Shown here one piece after another: positions 23,731 to 33,446 of a stretch of 64,000 nucleotides of DNA. Under the pieces are notes generated by a model. The model worked only from the letters and a program-made list of their open reading frames with translations, was not told the DNA's origin and searched no databases. Positions within the stretch are counted from its first letter, which is position 1; the number at the start of each line of letters is the position of its first letter. The translations under genes and the position numbers were made by a program. The stretch spans positions 288,961,784 through 289,025,783 of the forward strand of contig CM060900.1 in the NCBI GenBank assembly GCA_030762935.1, given 5' to 3'. The stretch is from Hymenopus coronatus. Its lineage: Eukaryota > Arthropoda > Insecta > Mantodea > Hymenopodidae.

Positions 23731-24445
23731 GGTTTAATAAACAACATTATTCACTCGATTTGTTTCTTTAGCTTAATGACTGAGAAAGGCAACTGTTAAA
23801 CTAATACTATTACTCATGTGTATTAAAATACAATAACTTTAACTCAAGTGTATGTGTATATAAGTACTTCTACACTTGGGCTACTAATCTTGTATTTCCA
23901 TTTTTTGGTAAAGTAAAAAAAAAAATTCTATGGGTGTGACAACTTTTGGACATCACAATTCACAATTGCCTATATCTATTGAATTCTCTGTGAAGTGTGA
24001 AAGAAATTCTGAAAAATTAAACAGTGGATGATGAATGAAAAGTACACTGTACTCTCCGCTAGGTATATGTTTTAAAGCATAACTTTCTATCTTTTACAAC
24101 AAATAACTGTACAATGTTATGGGTTTGACACTACAGAGACGTAACTCTTAAGATGGTCTTATTTGCAACAAACACACAAATTATTAGCTTACTATAAAAT
24201 TATACACAATTATCAATACAATAACTATGGTTCATATAGAATATATTTTTTAGTGTTAACAGGAAACTATTTATAAAACTATAAGTCTTATTCACAAATA
24301 ATAGTATGATCTCATGATACAAACTTTAAACAAACATTTAATTTGAATTCAACCATTAAGCTAATCCTTCAGAAATTCAAAATCATTCTGTACCAGTAAT
24401 GGCTTATGAGTATACATTCTGGGTGTTCACAAAAGTTTAACAGTC

Positions 24446-24670
24446 TGCCTTGGTAGTGTATGGGTAGCGAGTCTGCCTCATACTCAAGAGATCGAGGTCG
24501 CGAGTTTGAATCTCACTAAGGGTGAGTTACCCAGATAAGCTTTTTTTTGTGGGGGTGGGTGGGGGAGCCCGAACCTGAGAAGATGAATGTCGAGTAACTT
24601 TAAGCTTCATGGACCCTGAGATCATTTGAGCATCATTTCACAGATTTCATTCATTGTCCTATATGACAAG
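24446..24670 (+). repeat. SINE-3 copy with 13-bp target duplications
   Basis: A tRNA-like head starts at about 24446 ('tgccttggtagtgtatggg'), with a B-box-like 'cgagtttgaatctc'. It is followed by 'cctgagaagatgaatgtcga' and 'catttgagcatcatttcac'. The exact 13-bp repeat 'aagtttaacagtc' flanks it at 24433-24445 and 24671-24683, the hallmark of LINE-driven retroposition. An older copy is at 1791-1968 on the minus strand. Confidence 0.9.
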
Positions 24671-24827
24671 AAGTTTAACAGTCAGATAGCCCTGGAAATG
24701 TTAAGTAACATCTGCCTCGTAATAGTTATGAATATGAACAAGTTGATGTAACTTCAGCCAATCCCAACAACACAAACAAGGATGATGATGCCCAAGTTGT
24801 CTTACAATAGAAAAGGTAGTTTTGTGG

Positions 24828-24907
24828 ATGTTTGTTGTGTACATCATTAAGTACACTGTTCTAAGGTATGTTTGTTGTGTACATCATTAAGTACATTGTT
24901 GTAAGGT
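24828..24907. repeat. 40-bp tandem duplication
   Basis: Two adjacent units begin 'atgtttgttgtgtacatc' at 24828 and 24868 and differ at two positions. No coding content. Confidence 0.9.
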
Positions 24908-24909
24908 AT

Positions 24910-26925
24910 GAATAAAGTAATACATATATTAAACTGAAGTTGAGAATATGCATAGTCTGAAATATGCGGATCCAAACTCATGTGCATTACTTACTTCTGC
25001 CAAGGTAGCTAGATGGCAGGATTAACACACTATTGCAGCGAATGTATTATGAAGGAACATTGCTGTCATCTAGCAACCTGACTTCTGCCCTAGTGAGGTA
25101 CCATCTGGTGTGAAAATTGTAATGATACAGCGCGGAACAAGAAGTGTCATTATCAAGTATGCCTTGAAGTATATACAATCCATATTTGGCCCACAAGGGA
25201 ATCATGCATACCAGTCATGTATGCGCAAAGGCTCCTTAAAATGTGCATGCCAGATGTGCTACCAACCTTGATGCCACATTTCATTCAGTTTAGAAGACTA
25301 GCACACCAGACTTTAAATTGCTGCATACATGTTAATTTAATAGCATTCAAAGAAAAATACCAATAAATCAACAAGATGTCAAAAGTTAAGTTGTTCACCT
25401 ACTCTTACGCTCTCATGTAGCAGCCAACACTGTTCTATTTCAAATACCTTCATTGTTGTTTCTGGAAGATGCTTTAAAATTTGCTTTATAAAAACACAGC
25501 ATGAGTCAGCTCTAAAATTTGCTTTATAAAGACACAGCATGAATCATCTCAACTTCTCCTCTATCAGGCTCACTTTACACACTTCTATTTGCATTTATTC
25601 TGTTTCATTTAATATTCTATTACATTTTCCTGCTTTGAGCTCATCCTTAAAAACTGAAAATATGGTCTGAACTGCAGTATTATATCAACACTTGATTGTT
25701 TCCTATTAAATGGAAAAATTCCACTTGTTATCTTCAGGCAGATTTTGCTTTTGTTCCTCTAAAAATCTGGATGAACCTTTACTTATAGAAGTGATACTTA
25801 AAAGCAGGAACTTTTTCCAAATAAGATCAAGTACATCCTCTATTGAACCTGCACTTTCAATGACTTTTGCATGGCTATAAATGTTGCTGCAGTGTTTAAA
25901 CATAATAGTTGTGTCTAAATTAGTTGGTAAATGCCAAAGATGTTCAGTATTACCTCTAAATATTAAGCAGTTTCCTGCCATAGTGACCCTTTTTAAGTAA
26001 TTATATTTTTTTTAGTAAACCACAGTATTTTGGGGAAAATGGTAAGAATTTCAGTGAACCTGAAAGGAAATTTAACTTTGCATGGCAGTAAAAGAAGCAA
26101 ATGTTATGAGAGAGTTTGTCGAAGAAACATGCTGTGATCTTAACTAGTAAAATTTGGACATTCCAAACTTCTGAAGAGATTGTATATTCCAGTAACTAGG
26201 CCATTCACAGACTTAGTGTCTTTTTATGTGATGACTTACCAGCTACTATCATCTCTCAAATAAAATGAAACAACCTTCTGTTAAGTACCATCCACGAGAG
26301 CATTGTTTTTCATTTGTTGGACTCTTGGGAGTGACTTCCTTACCCTCTAGATAGCTTTGCCTAAAGTTTGTGGGCATTTGAACAAGCCTAGAGGTGACTA
26401 GATGAGACCTATTATTCTGCTCTTTCTTCTGTGTTATCTTCTGGCTGTTTCCTTTGATTAAACTACAGTTTCCTTTTTTTTTGTTTTTGAAGTACATTTA
26501 TGTGTTTTTCCTCTTAAGCTATCTCACTCTTTCTTTATTTAGGTGTTTCTTTATTTTTACAGATCACCTTTAGTACTAGATTCTTCAATACTTTCACTTG
26601 TTAAAAAAATGAAATTAAATCTACAGTAATCACATTATATCATAGAAAGCTTAAAAAAAGTATTGTTTTAGAGATCTAACATACTTTAAGATTACCTGCT
26701 ACTCAAATTATACTTCACTTGAACAACTAAGAAAAAATGTAAATTGGTGTTAGGGGTATGACAGATTTAAACATTAATTTTTAAGTAAAAGTTTACTTTG
26801 ACTACAGAACAGGTTTCAGGCTATTTTTTTCTACATAAGCCCTTAGAAATAGTTTTTGGAAATTCTCTTTTACCCCTCATTTCAACCCAGTTCATTTATA
26901 CACACCTAACCGAACCTCTGCAAAA
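24910..26925. other. Unassigned DNA
   Basis: I recognise no gene. An inverted 12-bp pair ('gctagatggcag' at 25008 and its complement with one mismatch at 25063) lies near 25.0 kb, and its left arm recurs at 29732. A unit of about 40 bp starting 'taaaatttgctttataaa' is duplicated near 25465-25545. Minus-strand frames at 25706-25981 (91 aa) and 26249-26497 (82 aa) carry no motif I know. Confidence 0.4.
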
Positions 26926-26929
26926 GAAA

Positions 26930-27685
26930 ATATGAGGAGGAGGTTGGTAAACAGACCCTTATACACCCCGATAGCCAGGCTGCACTTAAGGTTCTTAGTA
27001 GTCATAAGTTTACATCAGCAACTGGTTCAAAATTGCCTAAATATGCTTATTGACCTGGCAGAACAGAATGAGAGGGCAATGAAAAAGCTGACGAACTTGC
27101 AAGACAAGGAGCAGCTACATAGTTTATTGGACCAGAGCTGGCCCTAGGAATATCCCGGTGTTTAATTAGAGAGGCTACCAAGAACTGATCCAAAAGAGAA
27201 CATCATAAGACCTCCAAAAGAGAACATCATAAGACCTCCAAAAGAGAACATCATAAGACCTGGCATAAAACCCCAGGAAAGAGACATGGGAAACTATTTA
27301 TCAAAGGACCATATAAAGAAAGAGCTGAGAGCCTGCTAAAATGTAGCAGACTTCAGCTGAGAACAATTACTGTGAAAAAGTATCCTAACACAATTGGGGT
27401 ACTTCAGGGCAACTTAGACTGTAGATTATGCAGGAAGGAGACAAACAGCCCAGCACATTTTATACTCGTGCAAAGCTTTGGCTCGCAGGAAATACAAAGT
27501 TTTAGGGAAAATGCTCATAAAACCAGAAGAAGTATCATCCATACCCATTACACATTTGCACTCCTTTTTAAGTGATGAAGGTGTAATGGGTTGGCTCTAA
27601 ACAATACAGATAGCACTATCAGCCTCAGACTAAAGTGTGCCCAGAGACATGACAGGCATCTGTGTTGTAAAGAAGAACATTGGCA
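26930..27685 (+). pseudogene. RNase H LINE, 3' fragment
   Basis: With frame changes this reads an RNase H C-terminal region: LIHPDSQAALKVL near 26960, then GNEKADELARQGAAT near 27075. It then reads GPELALGIPRCLIREATKN, a SKREHHKT repeat (see 27190-27261), GKLFIKGPYKERAESLLKCS and, with deletions, LDCRLCRKETNSPAHF. It aligns stretch by stretch with the minus-strand LINE at 33178-36460. The 3' UTR ('gttggctctaaacaatacagatagcact') also matches that copy, ending near 'gtaaagaagaa'. An internal deletion removed the segment between NE and GNEKADE. It is inactive. Confidence 0.85.
27190..27261 (+). repeat. 24-bp unit repeated three times, in frame
   Basis: The unit starts 'ccaaaagagaacatcataag' at 27190, 27214 and 27238, and the three copies are identical. 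It keeps the LINE frame and encodes SKREHHKT-type repeats. The related LINE at 33.4-33.7 kb has a single copy (SKREHHRTWHKT), so the expansion is local to this copy. Confidence 0.95.
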
Positions 27686-28066
27686 AAATATTGAAACCAG
27701 AGAACTTGTTGTTCACAGAGGCTCGCTATGGCCTAATGGCCTCTGTTTGCCTCATAATCATTTCTTAGAAAATATAAGATCCATTCAACTTTAGTTTACC
27801 TTAATATTTTGCCTGATACAACACTCAACTGCTTTCCTTAGGTTCATATTTAAACTTGAACAAATACCCTGCAAGTATTTATTCGTGTTTAATAAACAGC
27901 TCAAGAATTTGCTCTGAGGAAAAAACTCAATACACAGAAAATAACTCAGCTCACATTCACTTTCATGTGTGCATAACATCGTGGACAATAACAGCTGATA
28001 ACCATTCAAAATACTGAATGACCTATCACATGATCAAATCATGAATACCATTGGCCACAGCAGCAG

Positions 28067-28322
28067 CTCATACCATTTGGCAGAGCAATTAATTAATGAG
28101 TTCATACCTTCCATATCACTGATAACCATGAGTTTACCTACTAAGAAAATGTCCTTAGCCCTAGAAATTAGTTAACACTTCAAACCTTGGTTACTCGTAC
28201 CATTTGGCAGAACAATTAACTAATGAGTTCATATCTTCCAAATCACTGACAGCCATAGCTTTACCTAATAAGAAACAAAAATGCCCTTAGCCCTGGAAAT
28301 TAGTAAACACTTTAAAACTTCA
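28067..28322. repeat. 127-bp imperfect tandem duplication
   Basis: Two units begin 'ctcataccatttggcag' (28067) and 'ctcgtaccatttggcag' (28194). They continue with matching 'taatgagttcata.cttcca', 'tttaccta.taagaaa' and 'ccttagccct.gaaattagt' blocks. They are clearly diverged, so the duplication is old. No gene is recognised in 27690-28790 otherwise. Confidence 0.85.
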
Positions 28323-28793
28323 GTTAGTCAAAAATTAAGCACTTCCAAAACATACTCCAAATAGAAATATGTCTCAAAATTATGCGTTAGTATATCCTAC
28401 ACTTGAAAAATCTGCAGTGATTGGCACACCCATTGCCCAGAATGGATCTGCAGAACACGCAAAGAAAACAAAATATCAATGAAAACCATTACTATATTCC
28501 GAGCTTTAAAGTACTTCCAATATCACTGGTTTACTCACTCCTGGCCAGATAGTTTATTAGAAGGAAAACAACCAAAAGAATATTAAAATGTGGATATAAG
28601 TAAGAGAATGCAACACAGTACATAAGAAACATTTTGTAGATCTCTAAATAAAATAAATATATTTTAAAAAAAAGAAAATATTAAACTGCACTAGAAAAGA
28701 AACATTGCAATGGATAAGAGAATTTCATGGCTAAATACAAATAATGAAATACAGAGATACCTTGTGAGGAAGAAAGTAGATTGCATAATAAAC

Positions 28794-28797
<4 letters not shown>

Positions 28798-28831
<34 letters not shown>
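28798..28831. repeat. (CA)n microsatellite
   Basis: About 17 uninterrupted CA units. The 1 kb that follows, to 29800, holds no recognised gene apart from a small duplication near 29284-29340 ('catagtagttacacattta' twice). Confidence 0.95.
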
Positions 28832-29829
28832 CGATTTCCAGCTACAAAGTGGTATATCTAAATATATGAACTGAAAATGATAAACAATGAAAATTATAAA
28901 TAAAAGTTTTCCATATAATGTAAGAGATACTTGTAGACTATTTCAGGAACAAAGTCTACTGATTATTTGTGTAATCGTTCAAGTGCTCCACAAACTTCAC
29001 TGTTTGAGTAAGGGTGGAATTGGAGCAGAGCGTCTTATGGCTAATATTATGCTACAACAGCATCCTCAACTTAAGAGAATACCGCTGGATACAATTTGGT
29101 AAGATTAAGCGGTTGAAATACGTACTTCTAACCACAATTACCCTCTACTAAGCAATCCCACCGTATAGAAACATGACTCGCATTTTGATGGTTTTTATTG
29201 TTAACCAAAGAACATTAAAAAACGTTTATTTAAATGAGCAGTTTCCATCTATACATATACATCAACGCATGCATTCATAGTAGTTACACATTTAGCGGTT
29301 GTGGTGGTGATCATAGTAGTTACACATTTAGTGGTTGTGATCGAAATGGTTATGTCATGAACTGATCACGCTGGATTTTTTAACGACGTGTTCAATGTCC
29401 CTGAGCCTTGCCCAATAGTGGGACCAAACGGACATAACAAACAAAACAAAAAAACGAAATTTCCTCAAATGGTTATCATTACTTAGATAATCACTCCACA
29501 ATTTTTCTAAACACTACATAGTACCTTTTTTAACTATTTCGCCCAATGAACTTCTTTTCGACATTGCCCTTATGTGCATTAACTATTGTTTCTTTAACAA
29601 TTTAAAACCCAATTTACTTATTGTTTAAAACACCTGCGTATACTCTACAACCAGTTAACTCCAAGTTTCAACCATATACGTTAACACGAAACTTATACGA
29701 AGGGTAAACGATGGAAATACGAAGTATTGTCGCTAGATGGCATGATTAACACTGTATTAAGTCAGTCTCGTAGTATTTAAAGAACATGGTCATTGATACT
29801 GCCCCTTAAGACACAACCTCAATAAGGTG

Positions 29830-32090
29830 GACTGGGAAGAGTTTAAAATTACCAGAACTCGAAATCAACACGAACAAAAAACAGGACGAAGCGATCCAAA
29901 AACTAGAACAAGTTATAAACACAACCATTAACATGCGTACCCTTAAAACGACAATACACTATTAATGCTAGATATCCCCACGATGTAAAAGAGTTGCAAA
30001 AGCTCAAAACCGAGCCAGGCGTAAATGGCAAAGAACTAGGATTGTAATCCATCGAACCGAATATTATCATGCGTGCGAACTAGCAAGTAATAGGGCCAGA
30101 ACCTACATTAGAAATCAATGGAACGGCACGCTCGAAAATCTCAACCCCCAACAAAACACAGTATGGCGAATAGCGACATGCTTAACGCGTTCATGCACAA
30201 ACATACCGCCACTACAAATTAATAACACCGTAGCAGAGACCCCCCAGGCTAAGGCCGAAGCGTTTACGGTCACCTTGGAGGAGGTATTTTCTCCCAACCC
30301 CGTGAACGGGCAAGACGACTTCATACAAGAAGTCGAGGATGAAGCCCAAAACTTAGATCATACAAGAACACACAACAAAATGCGGAAAACAAATGTAGGA
30401 GAAACAAGCTGGATTATAAAACACCTGCCAGCAAGGAAAGCACCAGGCCCAGACAAGATACCAATTGTGATACTAAAGAATTTAACAAAAGAGCAGTAAC
30501 ATTACTAACCAAAATATTCAACTACACGTTCGAACACGACAGATTTCCAATTGCATGGAAAGAAGCCAAAATTCTACTTTTCCCAAAAGCAAACAAAAGT
30601 CTAGCAATTAACTACAAGCCGATCAGAGTTTAAATACTAAAAGCAATGTATTAGAAAAAGTAATATTGAAGCGAATAAATTCACACATACACGAACACAA
30701 AATATTAATACCTGAACAGTTTGGATTTACAGCGTATCATTCGACCACACTACAATTGTTAAGAATGACGGAGCAAATCACCAAAGGTTTTAATACAAAT
30801 AAATCAACAGGTGCCGTCTTGCTGGACATTGAACGTGCCTGCGCTAAAGTATGGCATATAGGGCTACTCAGAAAAATAAGAGAATACGAATTTCCCAACA
30901 CTGCGATAGCCCTAACTAGGGACTACCTCTATGACCAACTATTTCACACCTCGGTAGAAGATGCAGTCTCAAGCTCCAGACCAATAGGAGCAGGACTTCC
31001 ACAAGGAAGTATCGTGGGCCCAACACTGTTCAATTTATATATAAATGACATGCCAAAATTGGTAAGAACCAACAAATACATATGCACAGATGACACTGCT
31101 ATAAGGACGCAATCCAATCAGCCGCGAATTTTACACTTACGCCTACAAAATGCTTTAAACTCACTTGAACCGTGGTTCACCAAGTTGAGAATTAAAGTCA
31201 ACGCGAGGAAGACGCAGGCTATAGTCTTCAGTAAAAGAATATATCAACGTAAATGCAGAAACATGTTACAACCGCTTAACTACCAAAGCGAAATGATCTA
31301 GTGGAAAGACCAAGTGACCTCTTAGGTCTTGTCATGGACCAAGGCCTAACCTGGAGTAAGCATATAGCTAAGGTCAGAGCCAAGGTTAATGGTCAACTAA
31401 ATAGATTATATTCCATAATCAATCTGAATAGCCAATTAAAATTAACATAGGAAGACCCTATACAAAACACTATGAAAAGCAATTATTACATACGCATCCC
31501 CAGTATGGGGTTACGCTGCAAAAACCCTTCTACATAAACTACAGACACTTCAGAATAAAATAGTCAGAATAATTGCTAAACAACCTCCAATAGCGCTAGC
31601 CTCTCCTTCATGAGGAGATAAAACTAAACTCAATTGCGCAGCTCATCAAAAGCCAGAGCTACAACTTGTACAGGTGCAAGGAAAAGAACAGTAATGACCT
31701 AATATAAGACCTATGAAGCAGAAAATAACAAACACAAGAGACCGCTCTCACTATTTGACAGAACCTTCGGCCTGGGGGAACCCGATTTAAATGTACCAGA
31801 ATACTTAGAATCACTAGTAAGAATTCCACAACAATATTACCCATGAATTGTCTAAGACGTGAGTTTGGTGGCCCTTGAAGTCTCTGATTCAAGGCGGACC
31901 TGGGGGTATGAGGAACCCCCACTCTAAGGCGACCTAGCAGACCACAATGAACCTTCTCTTGTATATAGCTAACTAATAGAATGTAACTAATATTTGCTAA
32001 GAATAAGACTTTATTATAAGTTAAGCAGTAGTGGGCGTGGACACTACTTGGTAGGGTGACCGCTAAGGAAGAGCACACGCCATTAATGAA
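29830..32090 (+). mobile_element. Jockey-like LINE, 5'-truncated copy
   Basis: The element starts in the linker between endonuclease and RT (VDWEEFK near 29828) and runs through RT to a 3' UTR ending near 32090. That UTR includes a GC-richer block at 31855-31960. The endonuclease is missing, as expected of a 5'-truncated LINE. No clear poly-A end or target duplication was found. After it, the motif 'tga.tatgtcctttttgtt' occurs three times (about 32100, 32237 and 32350). Confidence 0.8.
29984..31650 (+). pseudogene. Jockey-like reverse transcriptase relic
   Basis: An open stretch of about 170 codons (29984-30499) has RARRKWQRTR, HACELASNRARTYIRN, LENLNPQQNTVWR and HLPARKAPGPDKIPI. After shifts comes NYTFEHDRFPIAWKEAKILL. 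A second open stretch (30666-31301, 211 codons) has PEQFGFTAYHSTTLQLLR, then AVLLDIERACAKVWHIGLL (motif A) and GLPQGSIVGPTLFNLYINDM (motif B). The YADD box appears as CTDDTAI, followed by WFTKLRIKVNARKTQAIVFS. In motif A the usual AFD is ACA, and the YADD tyrosine-alanine pair is changed, so even this well-kept stretch is probably inactive. Beyond 31301 the LGLVMDQGLTWSKHI thumb region continues in broken frames. Confidence 0.9.
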
Positions 32091-32394
32091 CTCTACTTAA
32101 TGACTATGTCCTTTCTGTTACAGGACTGAACACAATCGCATGAATAGCTTACATTAATAACCAAGGACCATGACAGACAGAGCAGCAGATGTAGAAACAT
32201 GACTACATTCGAATATATTCTAAAAGTAATATTTTAACTGACCATGTCCTTTTGTTACATGGCTGCAGCCACAACAAAACTCATTGACTATATTATATTA
32301 GTCAAGACAAAAGGGCAGCAAATGTTAAAGAATATTCGCCGTTTTTACAATGACTATGTCCTTTTTGTTTTCCCATAGAAACCGGAGTAACTTT

Positions 32395-33175
32395 GTATAT
32401 ATCTACCTTACTTGCATTCTTGGGGAAAAAATAAATTTCTATATAATGCTCAGTCTGGAAAGGGTTGCTTGTGGGTGGAATGGTGGCTATTGTTAGGGAA
32501 AAAATATCATGTGTTCCATTCACATGACTTTCTCTACTTGTTCTGCAAACATGCTATTCTTACAAAGATGTATTCCTTTATCTGCATCATGCTAATCCAG
32601 ATAAACATTAGCAGAAATTGTCTTATTATTTGCTTCCTATTAAGCAAAAGGGAAATAAAGGTACATACAAGGTGAAAGCTATACTCCAACCATCAAAAGC
32701 CAGTCGATATATGAACAATTGAAGCTCGGTTCGCTTTACATTTCCAGAAAAACAAAACAGAGATGAAACGAACGCTTTTGAGAAGCTCCATAGTTTAAAA
32801 TTGAAACCAATTACAAGGAGTACCTCGGAAACGGACAACTCTACAACAAAAATGTAAGTGACATAAATGGTGTGTTTTAACTTAATCTATACTTTTAATA
32901 GTAAGATCTTGTTTATCTCTTACGGTTTAATAGTTAAGCACAATTCAGAAAAATCCATCCGGTAAGGAACAGATCTTCAGAAGTTATTCCCAGAAAACTG
33001 AAGAAATATATTTTATTTGTAATTTAAATAGTTTTAATATATGGTCTTTTAATAAAAATCGCTAGAGCCATTTTTGAGAAAAACAAAATTTTCAAAAAAA
33101 AAAAAAACAGCTATGCGAAGTTTGGGGAGAGGGGATTTTCTTTAAAACTTCATGTCGCATCCTTGGATGATACCA
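32395..33175 (+). repeat. Dispersed repeat X copy
   Basis: This shows the front module ('gtgttccattcacatgac', 'gcagaaattgtcttatta', 'aaagccagtcg', 'gagtacctcggaaa'). It then shows the back module ('gtttatctcttacggttt', 'cgctagagccatttttgag', 'gtttggggagaggggatt', 'catgtcgcatccttgg'). It stops at about 33175, exactly where the (GAA)n tail of the minus-strand LINE begins, so the LINE probably inserted into or truncated this X copy. Confidence 0.8.
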
Positions 33176-33177
33176 TT

Positions 33178-33232
33178 TTTCTTCTTCTTCTTCTTCTTCT
33201 TCTTCTTCTTCTTCTTCTTCTTCTTCTTCTTC
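33178..33232 (-). repeat. (GAA)n tail of the LINE
   Basis: On the plus strand this is (CTT)n. It joins directly to the LINE 3' UTR on one side and to repeat X on the other, so it marks the LINE 3' end rather than a random microsatellite. The arginine-rich minus-strand frame across it (33150-33347) is an artefact of the repeat. Confidence 0.85.
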
Positions 33233-33446
33233 GTCTACGATACAGATTCTCGTCATTTCTCCGGGCGCACTTCAGCCTGAGGCTTATTGTGCTATCTGTA
33301 TCTTTTAGTGCCAACCCATGACACCTGCATTCCTTAAAAAGGAGCAAAACCTTGCAATGGGTATGGATGATATTTCTTCTGGTTCTGTGAAAATTTTCCC
33401 AAAAGCTTTATATAAGCTTTTTCAGCATAAAATGTGTTGAACTGTT

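Noticed and set aside
24446..24520. Functional tRNA gene
   Set aside because: Box motifs are present but the cloverleaf is degraded, and the block continues into a SINE body flanked by target duplications. The same applies to the heads at 42547, 45755, 37015-37083 and 39948.
33150..33347. Arginine-rich minus-strand frame
   Set aside because: It is produced by the (GAA)n tail of a LINE together with its 3' UTR.
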